Assembly (NCBI RefSeq): GCF_037176765.1
Contig: NC_090025.1
Coordinates: 91,843,006 to 91,907,005 of the forward strand
Reading direction: 5' to 3'
DNA length: 64,000 nucleotides
From: Anolis sagrei
Taxonomy: Eukaryota; Chordata; Lepidosauria; Squamata; Anolidae
Of this stretch, positions 1 through 11,645 are shown piece by piece (positions within the stretch are counted from its first letter, which is position 1; each line of letters starts with the position of its first letter). The notes below the pieces were generated by a model, which did no database searches, was not told the origin of the DNA, and was given only the letters and a program-made list of their open reading frames with translations. A program made the position numbers and the translations under genes.

Positions 1-355
1 TCTACTATGTCTGAAACAAGAGAAGAACTCACTATGCATGTATTTCAAACAACCATTTTCTATTTCTTGGACTTCTGAAGATCGCTCTGTTCACCACTGA
101 GCTACATCTCCATTCTACCGACCCACTGCAATAACTTCACACATTGCACTTATATGTATTCCATTCTTGTGACAAGCTACATACAGACAAATAGTTCCTG
201 CCTGCTACAACACTGAAAGCTGATCATTAAGTAGAATGTTGTGCTTCTTCAGCCCATTCTAGTTTTTGTCTAGGAGGGCAAGATAACAAAGGAACACTAC
301 TAGCTCCCAGAAGTCTCCAGCAGCATTTGTCCAGTCTTTCCAACTTCAAATCTGT
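1..355 (-). other. TM7SF3 3' UTR/flank
   Basis: No gene is seen beyond the TM7SF3 stop. On the minus strand about 111-40 resembles the D-arm half of a tRNA (GTAGCTCAGTGGTGAACAGAGC) with a weak B-box-like stretch, so a tRNA-derived SINE relic is possible. No clean cloverleaf or intact repeat ends are seen. Confidence 0.35.
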
Positions 356-618
356 TTAAAAGAGTAGTGGTGTTCTTTCCCCTGCAGGTTGCTCTTTTTG
401 GAAGAAGTCCTTGATATGGGACAGCTTATTCTGGATCCTCTCTCTCAAGGGAGGGACATGGTGACTGGGATCCAGGATGTTTGTCACCCTGCGCTCCCTT
501 TCACGCTTCCAGAGTCGGTAGGGGTGTGGGGGGAAAGGTGCTTCACGTCTCTCTCGGCGCAGCTGTACCGTTATCCCTCCGATGGCTAACATTGCCCAAA
601 CCGCCAGGAGGATGAGGT
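356..618 (-). CDS. TM7SF3: TM7SF3 coding exon 12 (last helix, cytoplasmic tail, stop)
   Basis: Residues 480-566 and the TAA stop (358-356). The helix [19 protein letters not shown] is followed by a basic tail with [19 protein letters not shown] and a terminal [17 protein letters not shown] fits the [DE]xxxL[LI] dileucine sorting pattern. No AATAAA was found in the remaining 355 bases, so the 3' end probably lies beyond the left edge. Confidence 0.96.
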
Positions 619-3600
619 CTACAAGGCAAAGAAATCATTCAGTCAACCAGTTCACCGAATTAGCCCTAGCTCAAGTTCCCTGCTAACTGCAAATCTATCC
701 TCCCAGCTAAGTTCCTTCCAAAATGATTTCCTGGCTGCCTAATGCAGCAAACGACCAACTCAAGGCATTTCAAGGAAGTGGCAAAGGGATGTGAATCAGT
801 GTACTGGGACTAGGCAGAAAAGACAGGATTTGTATTTCTCCAGCAGACAATGATTGAGATCTTACATGGCTGCACATAGTTTCAGAGCTAATATAGATCT
901 CTGCTTTAACTCCCCTCAGGACTCACTGTGTGGTTTCAATAGTGCTCCCTCCCAAGGGCCATTTTGGGGATGGTGGAAAATGGGGGAGAATTTGAGAAGT
1001 ATCTGGCTAAGTTCCCATAGCCAGAAGCAGACATCTTCCACGAAGATCTGCCAGCAGATGATGTTACTGATCTTCCTTTTTGCTCTGTTGGTCTGACAAG
1101 TGAGTCCAAGGGGCAGGGGGGAGCCCTGGTTCTTGCAAAGGGAAGAAAAGAATACCAACCTCTGCAATGATCAAGTACCTATGCAAGTGAAAGATGGGAT
1201 TATACAAGGGGGATTTTTTAAGTAAGGTCCGTTTTGTTGTAGACACTAGTAGTTCGCGCGCATATCGCAGCGAGCGCGTGCGTCGTGTACCGGCATGCCT
1301 CGGGAACAACTGTGCTCAGTTTCTGCTCTGTAGCTAACTTGTACGGTTCTGTTCTGTGCTTTAAAAACGTTTAAGACTATCAACTCACCCTCCGCATGTG
1401 AGGTTCGCTCAGTGATACGGTTTTTGTCAGCAAGGAAGCTGCCTGCTGCAGAAATTCATCGACAGATTTGTGAAGTGTACGGTGATACTGTTATGAGTGA
1501 AAGCAAAGTGCGTAAGTGGGTATGACAATTCAAAGATGGCCGTGACAACGTCCATGATGAGGAACGCTCCAGTCGCCCTTCTTTGATTACAGACGATGTG
1601 GTTATTGGAGCAGGCGGCAGGTTTTTATGAAGAGGGTATTTTAAAATTGGTTCAGAGGTATGATAAGTGTTTGAACAAACTTGGCAACTATGTCGAAAAA
1701 TAGAGTGAAGTATGTACTTTCTGAAAATAAATTTACTTTTTTGAAATAAACTTTCGTTATGTATTATGTTCCAACGGACCTTACTTAAAAAATACCCCTC
1801 GTATTAGTGCACTTGACTAACAGGATGCTGGCCACTACTTGAGCATTTCCAGCCAGTAAAAAGGAACACGGCAGTCCTCTTTTTCTTAGGACAGGATGCT
1901 CAGGAAGCATCAGTAAAATTGTTCACATCTTTCCTTGGAATGCTCAGTGTAGCTTCCAACTCAAAGTATTGCTCACTACAATCCATCAGGCAAAATAACC
2001 GGTTTGTTCTCAGTTTCCACTTGCCTAATAAGCTTACAGTAATGTGCATATTTCCCTCCAGCGGTTTCTATGGAAAGCCTCTAATTAAGAAACCAAAGCC
2101 TCCCAATCACATTAATAATACTTTTGCTCAAGACGTACCATTTGGCTGAAAGGGCACACTGGTGTAAGCTCTGCGAAAGTCATCATTTAGAATCCTTCGA
2201 AGCAGATCTATGCCAATGTAAGACAGACTTGCATATATGTAACAGGCTGTAGCCAGAACTATGGTGTAAGATCCTATTAGGCCACATGTTAGGATGTTGA
2301 GCTGAAGAGGAAAATCAGATCATGAACAATTCTGGTTTTATTGAATTAAGTGTCATCATTATTGAGCAGCTATCTGTATGGACTTGCTTGGACAGCATGC
2401 ATCCTCTACGTTCTATGTGCTCCCCTGTCCCTGGGCCGTTTTCTGTAATTCCCCAGAAAGCCACCACATTAACATTAATTTATTTAAAAACTAATTTGTA
2501 ATTAATTTCCTGCTTTTCAGATTTGCTGCCAAATTCTAGTAGCATAACAGGGTCTACAGTGTATGGTGAGTCCCAGTGAGGGGTAATGGTTCCCAGGCCT
2601 GCAAAAGTTCTCAAAGTAGAAAGACATTGTCAAAGCATGTCAACTGTGTTAAGAAGTTACAATACATGCACCTACTTCCAAATCTTTCCTAGCTACACCA
2701 TTTGTAACAGTACATGTTCATAAGAGGGAAATTGCAAGAATATGGAAGGCGCAAGAGTGGATCCAGTGAAGCAAAGAGAAAACAAAGATATGCTTTATCC
2801 AAAGTGATCGCCCAAGGATTTTATTTTATTAGCAACATAAACTACTCCTCTACCGGGTTGTTGTAGGTTTTTCCGGGCTATATGGCCAAGTTCTAGAGGC
2901 ATTTTCTCCTGATGTTTCGCCTGCATCTATGGCAGGCATCCTCAGAGGTAGTGAGGTCTGTTGGAAGTAGGAAAATGGGTTTATATATCTGTGGAATGAC
3001 CAGGGTGGGACAAAGGACTCTTGTCTGCTGGGGCTAGGTTTGAATGTTTCAACTTACCACCTTGATTAGCATTTAATGGCTTGGAAGTGCCTGGGGGAAT
3101 CTTTTGTTGAGAGGTGATTTGATGTGCCTGATTGTTTACTCTCTGTTGTTTTGCTGTTGTAATTTTTGAGTTTTTTTAATACTGGTAGCCAAATTTTGTT
3201 CATTTTCATGGTTTCTTCCTTTCTGTTGAAATTGTCCACATGCTTGTGGATTTCAATGGCTTCTCTGTGTAGTCTGACCATTAAAGCCTTGGCAGACCGT
3301 GCAAAAAGAATCTGCGAACCCCACCTCCTCCAAGATGAACTGAACCACCTAAACTGGGCTCTACAGGCCAATGGATACTCCAACTCAGACATCAAAAGAG
3401 CTGTAAGACCAAGAACAAGCCGCGAGAGTAAAGATCCACCCAGAGGAAAAGTGTTCCTGCCATACATCAAGGGAACCACTGACCGCATAGGAAAACTGAT
3501 GAGGAAACACAACATACAAACCACCTACAGACCCACCAAGAAAATCCAACAAATGCTACATTCAGCAAAGGACAAGAGGGATCCTCTCACTTCTGCAGGA

Positions 3601-4719
3601 GTCTACCGTGTACCATGCAGCTGTGGACAAGTCTACATAGGGACTACCAAATGCAGCATTGCCCAAACACGAATCAAGGAACATGAAAGGCACTGCAGAC
3701 TACTTCAACCAGAGAAGTCAGCCATAGCAGAGCACCTGATGACCCAACCTGGACACAGCATATTATTTGCCTTTGTCCCACCCTGGTCATTCCACAGATA
3801 TATAAACCCTTTTTCCTAGTTCCAACAGACCTCACTACCTCTGGGGATGCTTGCCATAGATGCAGGCAAAACGTCAGGAGAAAATGCCTCTAGAACATGG
3901 CCATATAGCCTGGAAAAACCTACAACAACCCAGTGATTCCGGCCATGAAAGCCTTCGACAATACATACTCCTCTACCATCAGGTATCCAAGGCTTAGAGA
4001 ACAATCAACATGATGCTAAATTAAATACAAAGCAAAGATAAGAATAGGGAAGGAAAAGAGCAAAACTTGAATACATCTTGATTTCATAGATTAAAAGTTT
4101 GTTGAATACATAAAGAACCACTTGGCTCCTACAATTACAAAGGCAATATCCTGGTAGATTTGTAAAGATTTTTCACCTCAGAACATGCAAGTGTTGTTTT
4201 GGAATTCCCCCAACCAGTGACCACACGTGCAGATGTAAAATTTCTATAAATACTGACAGAGCTGGCCATGCTGGTTGAATGATTCTGGGAAGTGAGGTCT
4301 AAAAGGGTGACACTCAAGTTCTCTTGATATATCTAACAGCTTGTGCAAATTAATGTGGAAACAATGCTTTTTCAGTGGAGGCCCCATAATTCTTCTCAGT
4401 CTCAATAGTCCTTATGTCTCAAGTGAAAGGGGCCGTGCTAAGGGCCTCCCACGAATGGAGTATGGACAGGGTAAATGATATTAGCAAACTCCGATAAAAG
4501 TAATTCGGCCTCAATGTTCCATCTACTACTACTACTATGAGGCGTTTAGCTGAACATACTTACAACTCTGGGGCAGCCAACAAACACGATGGGGACCATC
4601 AAAGCAATGCAAGAGAAAGTGACCCAGAATACAGCATCATCCTGGAAAACTTTGTAGTTTCCTGTGAAGGTAGTATCAGGTTCATAATGTAAGTAGTCGT
4701 CTGGTTTAAAACCCAGTAT

Positions 4720-4758
<39 letters not shown>

Positions 4759-7700
4759 TTTGACTTGTATACCGCTACTCCCAATTTGGCTCGGTGCGGT
4801 CTACAGCAGTAGATTAAAACCATACAATTAACTTTAAAATACAATAATAAAACAACAACAGACATAGTCCCGAGTTATTCACCCATTGAAAGCTTGTCGG
4901 AAGAGAAAGGTTTTACAGGCTCTCCAAAAAGCAAGTAGGTCTCGGATAGATCGGGTTTCAACTGGCAAGGCATTCCATAAATAAGGGGCTACAATCGAGA
5001 AGGCTCTCTGCCTAGTAGAGGAGAGATGATAAGTCCGAATGTTGGGGACTTCAAGCAAATTTTGGTCTTCGGACCGACGTAATCTCTGGGGTTGGTAGGG
5101 GGATAAGCGGGCCCTCAGATACGCCGGCCCCAGACCATATAAGGCCTTAAAGGTTAGTACCAGCACTTTGAAAGTAATCTGGTACTCAATAGGTAGCCAG
5201 TGCAGCTGTTGTAGAATTGGGGTGAAACGACACCTCGCCGGCACTCTGGCAAGAAGATGAGCCACCGCATTTTGCACCAGCTTCAGTTTCCGGATCATTG
5301 ACGAAGGAAGGCCGATGTAGAGGGCGTTACAGTAGTCAAGCCTTGAGATGACCGTCGCCTGGATCACCGTAGCCAGGTCGTTCCTAGATAGGGAGGGAGC
5401 TAGTCGCCTAGCCTGACGTAGATGGAAAAATGCAGATCTGCTCACAGCAGAGACCTGGGCCTCCATTGTGAGCAGAGGGTCCAATAAGAAACCAAGACTT
5501 TTTACAGAAGGTGGCGGACGTAGTGTCTCGCCATCCAGGGTAGGCAGCTGGATCTCCCTCCCACCCAGACAGCCCTGCCAAAGGATCTCCATCTTCGCTG
5601 GGTTCACCCTCAACCTGCTGGCACGCAACCATCCAGTAACGGCCTCAAGGCACTGATGGAAGTTTTCGGGTACGGAGTCTAGCCGGCCCTCCATCCTCAG
5701 AATGAGCGTACTGGTGGCACTCAAGCCCAAAGCTCCGCACCAGTCGGGCAAGCGGTCGCATATAGATGTTAAATAATAGAGGAGAGAGAATAGCTCCCTG
5801 CGGGATCCTACAAGTTAGCGGAGATCTCTCGGAAACCATCCCTCCCCCACCACATGCTGTCCCCGATTCTGGAGGAAGGAGGTCACCCATTTAAGGGGTA
5901 GACCCCTAACCCCAGTCATGGCTAGGCGGTGGGTCAAAAGATTGTGATCGACCGTATGAAATGCTGCTGTGAGGTCCAATAACACAAGCAGCGCTGATCC
6001 GCCTTGATCCATCTGGCAGAGGAGCTGATCTGTGATGGCAACTAGCACAGTCTCCGTCCCGTGCCCCCCCCCCCCCCCCCGGTGCATTAAAAAGCAAATG
6101 CAGTCTTTGATGCTCCTAGGATAATAGCCAGTTCCTTGCATCTGTAGAAAAGAACAGCATTTAAAAAGAAACTACTGGAGAACAAGCCAATTGGGCACAT
6201 TGCCTGAAAGATTTCCTAAAGTCAGCTGGACCTAGAAGTGTAAATGCTAACCTCATTTGCCTTCTCATGGTGAACAGTAAAATACCAGCATTCTTTTCCT
6301 TACTGTAAATCACTAAAGACAGCAGGCTTTTGATTTACTTTCTTTCTTTTTTTTTTGGGGGGGGGGGCGGGGTCTGAGAAGTTATCTGCGTTTTCAGAGC
6401 TTTTTGAGAAATGTGCAGTACAGGAAAAGGAGGCAATTCTTGATTTGTTGGATGAATTAGCAAAAACAGTTGCACTGTCTTCTCATGTTTGGTATAAAAT
6501 ATTGTGTATCCCTTAACCAAAATGCTAAAGACTAGGAGTGTTTTGGATTTGGGGTGGGGGTGGGGATTCCAGAGTATTTGCACATAGATACATACACACA
6601 TACATACATACTGAGATTTCTTGGAAATGAAATTCACATCAAAACACAAAAATCATTTGTGTTCCATATACACTTCATACACACAGCTTGAAGGTAATTT
6701 TATACAATACTTAAAAAATAATTACGTGCATGAAACAAAGCTGCCATATACTTACACAGGGAGCAAAAGGTCGCTATCTCGGCCAATTTCACATTTGGAA
6801 ATTCTGGATAATGGTTGCTCAACCTGTATGTATTTTTAAATCTGCAGCAGGAAAATCTACTAGTTTTGCAGAGAAAGAAGGACTTTTACACAAAGTACAC
6901 TTTGTGGAAATTGCAAAAATCAGAAAGAAAAATAAATAGCATCTTGATCTGGAACAAGAGATGAGATCTCTTGAGGAGATTTGTGCAATTGTGTTATACT
7001 AAGACAGTGGTTCTCAACCTGGGGTCCCGAGATGTTTTTGGCCTACAACTCCCAGAAATCCCAGCCAGTTTACCACCTCACCCTCTGAGGATGCCTGCCA
7101 TAGATGCAGGCGAAACGTCAGGAGAAATGCCTCTAGAACATGGCCATATAGCCCGAAAAAACCCACAAGAACTGAGTTTACCAGCTGTTAGGATTTCTGG
7201 GAGTTGAAGGCCAAAAACATCTGGGGACCCCAGGTTGAGAACCACTGTACTAAGACATTCAGATTCATGTAAGATCTATAAAATCATAAGATTTATAGCT
7301 ATGTCTTTCACATCCAAAGCTAAAGTAGGGAACACAAGGCTTAGAAAATCCTTGGGGATAAAGACACTCACATCAATTTTGATGCAAATCTACTTGAAGC
7401 CTGAGGAATTTTGTGGTGCCATTTATTTTGAACAACTGTAACCACATGCCTGTAAAACACGACAGAAGATGCTCTCATAGAATCAAAGAGTTGGAAGAGA
7501 CCTCATGGGCCATCCAGTCCAACCCTCTGCCAAGAAGCAGGAATACTACATTCAAATCACCCCTGACAGATGGCCATCCAGCCTCTGTTGAAAAGCTTCC
7601 AAAGAAGGAGCCTCCACCACACTCTGGGGCAGAGAGTTCCATTGCTGAACAGCTCTCACAGTCAGGAAGTTCTTCCTCATGTTCAGATGGAATCTCCTTT

Positions 7701-10700
7701 CTTGTAGTTTGAAGCCACTGTTTCGCGTCCTAATCTCCAGGGAAGCAGAAAACAAGCTTGCTCCCTCCTCCCTGTGGCTTCCTCTCACATATTTATACAT
7801 GGCTATCATATCTCCTCTCAGCCTTCTCTTCTTCAGGCTAAACATGCCCAGCTCTTTAAGCTGCTCCTCATAGGGCTTGTTCTCCAGACTCTTGATCATT
7901 TTAGTCGCCCTCCTCTGCACACATTCCAGCTTGTCAATATCTCTCTTGAACTGTGGTGACCATTCTCCACTTGAATGCAACTCGTTTTGCTTTCAGCAAG
8001 GTGACAAGCAGAGCCTCTATTAAACCCTGACATTTAATTCTCATTGATCGGAAAGGTTTATTAAGCAACAGCAGAAATATTTACAAAGGGCAACAAAGAA
8101 ATTCACAGGCATTAGGAGGTTGTGACATACCTATAGGAGTGAAGAAAACTGTGGATGCAACAAGGAATCCCAGCACTAATCCCACAACAAACATGCAGAG
8201 GATCACAAATCCAAAACGCCACCAGTAGGCTACCAAGAGGAGACCTCCAATAACTCCAGCTACTGCAGTAAGGCCAAGGTTGACTAAAAAGGCAGCAAGG
8301 AAAAAGAAGAAAAAAGGGAGGGTTACAACAGCAACAAAATTACAAGGATACATTTCTCCCATGCAACCCATTCTATTGAGTATGTTTCTAGGAAGGCAAC
8401 CATGTTTGCCTTGTGCACTAAAGGTATAGTGAGTGTTTAAAATTACAGTGCATTTACTATGGTACTAATGGCTAATTAAGAGAACTTTTTTTTCTGCAAG
8501 TTCTATAAACTCACATGTTTCTGAAAATGTAATTGTAAGGGTAATGGAGTTCCTGCTTTCCCAGTCAGCTGCATCCCATGTCGAGTGACATTTTTAAAAG
8601 GCAAAAGGTCCCTAAGACCAAACATTTAACGTATGGAAACAACATATTCAACGTATGGAATCTAGTACAAGTTATACAGCATACAGTTCTCTAAACCAAA
8701 AATTATTTATCTTATATGGTATAAACAATGAATTCTTACAGCAAGATATACAGCTGTTTTAAGGTTCTTTTGAAAATAAATTTGTCCATAACAATACACA
8801 GTTTGTGAATCTTTTAACAAGTCTCTTAATCCAGAGCTTCTTGATTTAAGTAAAGTTTGTCCACGGCAACACACAGTTTATCAGTCCTGCTTTTTTCTCT
8901 CAAAATAACAGTTTGTCAAGCACAGTTTATCAGTCCTTTTTCAAAATCCCTTTTCAAAATCACAGTTTGTCAACCACAACCGGTTTCGACTATATTCACG
9001 TGGTAGTAATAAGTTTTTTTAAAGTGGACAATTCTTCAAGTAAGATAAACAATGATGAGGACCTAAAGGGAACACATTAAGTGGCTAAACATAGCAAGGA
9101 CTGCAATTATCAAAAGTTAAAAAAAAACATTCAAAACTAGAAACAAAATATTCACATAGGTTCTCCTGCAAGGTGCTCTGCTTATTAGGTATATTTCTGT
9201 GGCAAGCACAAGGGAAGCTGGTGGAAATTCCAGTATATAAAGAGAAAGTAATAGTGTATGAAGAGAATTTTAAAGGGGCCCCATATAGCTGTATATAGCT
9301 CTGGATTAAGAGACTTGTAAAAAGATTCACAAACTGTGTATTGTTATTGAGGAATTTATTTTCAAAAGAACCTTAAAACAGCTGTATATCTTGCTGTAAG
9401 AATTCGTTGTTTATAAACAACGAATTCTTACAGCAAGATATACAGCTGTTTTAAGGTTCTTTTGAAAATAGAACCTTAAAAGAACCTTAATTTACCATAT
9501 GAGATAAATAATTTTTGGTTTAGAGAACTGTATGCTGTATAACTTGTACTAGATTCCATACGTTGAATACGTTGTTTCCATACGTTGAATGTTTGGTCTT
9601 AGGTCTTTTTCCCTTTTGCATTTCAGGGAACCCATGCTCTCTACTTTTTGTTGTAACTAGAGTGACATTTTTACCCAGCAAAGTGGTGTGGCATCAGCCA
9701 GCACAGTGAATGGCTTTAATGATTGAAACATTTTTCTTTGATCATTTGCTCCTGAGATTGCCTGTAGTTTCCCCATAAGCCAGAAAGGAGCAATGCACTT
9801 TCCGAGCCATTGAGAAGACTAATTTAGACGTGAGACATTTTGGGTTTTTGTAGGGTTTTTTGGGCTGTATGGCCATGGTCTACAGCAGGGGTCCTCAAAC
9901 TTTCTAAACAGAGGGCCAGGTCACAGTCCCTCAAACTGTTGGAGGGCCGGATTAGAATTTGAAAAAAACATAAATGAATTCCTATGCAAACTGCAAATAT
10001 CTTATTTGTAGCGCAAAAAAACCCACTTAAAAACAATACAATTATTAAAATGAAGAACAGTCTTAACAAATAGAAACTTATTAGTATTTCAGTGGCAAGC
10101 GTGGGCCTGCCTTTGGCTGATGAGATAGGATTGTTGCTGTTGTTGTGTGCTTTCAAGTTGTTTCAGACTTAGGTTGACCCTGAGCGAGGGCCGGGTAAAT
10201 GACCTTGGAGGGCCATATACGGCCCCTGGGCCTTAGTTTGAGGACCCCTGGTCTAGAGGCATTCTCTCCTGACGTTTCGCCTGCATCTATGGCAAGCATC
10301 CTCAGAGGTAGTGAGGTCTGTTGGAACTAGGAAAAAGGGTTTATATATCTGTGGAATGACCAGGGTGAGACAAAGGACTCTTGTCTGCTGGAGCTAGGTG
10401 TGAATGTTTCAACTGACCACCTTGATTAGCATACAATGGGCTGACTGTGCCTGAAGCAAACTTTTGTTGAGAGGTAATTAGATGTCCCTGCCTGCTTCCT
10501 CTCTGTTTTGTGCCATTGTAATTTTAGAGTTTTTTTTAATACTGGTAGCCAGATTTTGTTCATTTTCATGGTTTCCTCCTTTCTGTTGAAATTGTCCACA
10601 TGCTTGTGTATTTCAATGGCTTCTCTGTGTAGTCTGACATGGTGGTTGTGAGAGTGGTCCAGCATTCCTGTGTTCTCAAATAATATGCTGTGTCCAGGCT

Positions 10701-11609
10701 GGTTCATCAGGTGCTCTGCTATGGCTGACTTCTCTGATTGAAGTAGTCTGCAGTGCCTTTCATGTTCCTTGATTTGTGTTTGGGCAATGCTGGGTTTGGT
10801 GGTCCCTATGTAGACTTGTCCACAGCTCAACAGAAAGGAGGAAACCATGAAAATGAACAAAATCTGGCTACCAGTATTAAAAAAAACTCTAAAATTGCAA
10901 CAGCACAACAACAGAGAGGAAGCAGGCAGGGACATCTAATTACCTCTCAACGAAAGTTTGCTCCAGGCACAGTCAGCCCATTGTATGCTAATCAAGGTGG
11001 TCAGTTGAAACATTCACACCTAGCTTCCTAGATCCAACAGACCTCACTACCTCTGAGGATGCTTGCCATAGATGCAGGCGAAACGTCAGGAGAGAATGCC
11101 TCTAGACCATGGCCATACAGCCTGAAAAATCCTACAACAACCCAGTGATTCCGGCCATGAAAGCCTTCGACAATACAGTGAGACATTTTGTTTTCAAAGG
11201 AACCATGCCGAAGCCACAGCCCTATTATATTCTTGACTTACCATCATAATCAAGAGCCGCCGTTCTAGTAATGGCTATGAAGAAACAGAAAGCCGAGACA
11301 ATAAAGCCCATGAAGAATAAACCTAGGAGGGGAAAGTTAGACATTTCTATTAAAAACAGTGTTTCTCCTCCAGAAATAATAAAATGCAAATGTGAATATT
11401 TAAAAGATTGGCCATTTAGTTTCAAAGGGCTGGGCGTGATTAGCACCCAATCGAACTTTGTCATGGCTATAGAGGTTTTTCCATAGCCAGAGGGGTAAAA
11501 CTCCAAATCCAATAAAATCTGCTATGTGCTTTCGTGAGGCTATGACTGGAAAGGAACATGTCACATGGCATACTTTTGAAACAAGATGATAATAATAATA
11601 ATAATAATA

Positions 11610-11645
<36 letters not shown>

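Larger units (their letters stand above)
2855..3965. mobile_element. Penelope-like element, fold-back copy
   Basis: It is flanked by a 12-bp duplication TACTCCTCTACC (2843-2854, 3966-3977). The left part (2855 to about 3281) is antisense: a hammerhead-bearing terminal region, 3' UTR and the end of the endonuclease gene. At about 3282 it switches to sense, coding for the region after the RT and a GIY-YIG endonuclease domain ([18 protein letters not shown]), then again the 3' UTR and terminal region. RT motifs are absent. A fold-back arising during target-primed reverse transcription is inferred. Confidence 0.85.
7005..7247. mobile_element. hAT MITE with nested hammerhead fragment
   Basis: Perfect 8-bp duplications TACTAAGA (6997-7004, 7248-7255) flank inverted ends starting CAGTGGTTCTCAACCTGGGG. 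The two halves are near-palindromic, with no coding capacity. A 99-bp Penelope fragment sits in the middle at 7076-7174. A second copy lies at 30555-30688. Confidence 0.9.
9842..11177. mobile_element. Penelope-like element, fold-back copy with hAT insertion
   Basis: It is flanked by GTGAGACATTTT (9830-9841 and 11178-11189). The antisense part (9842 to about 10826) holds a hammerhead, the 3' UTR and the end of the GIY-YIG gene ([10 protein letters not shown]). At about 10827 it switches to sense, with the gene end, 3' UTR and a second hammerhead. A hAT MITE interrupts the left arm at 9886-10250. Confidence 0.85.

Noticed and set aside
40-111. Possible tRNA gene on the minus strand
   Set aside because: The D-arm half looks tRNA-like, but the acceptor ends do not pair and the anticodon arm is not convincing; at most a SINE relic.
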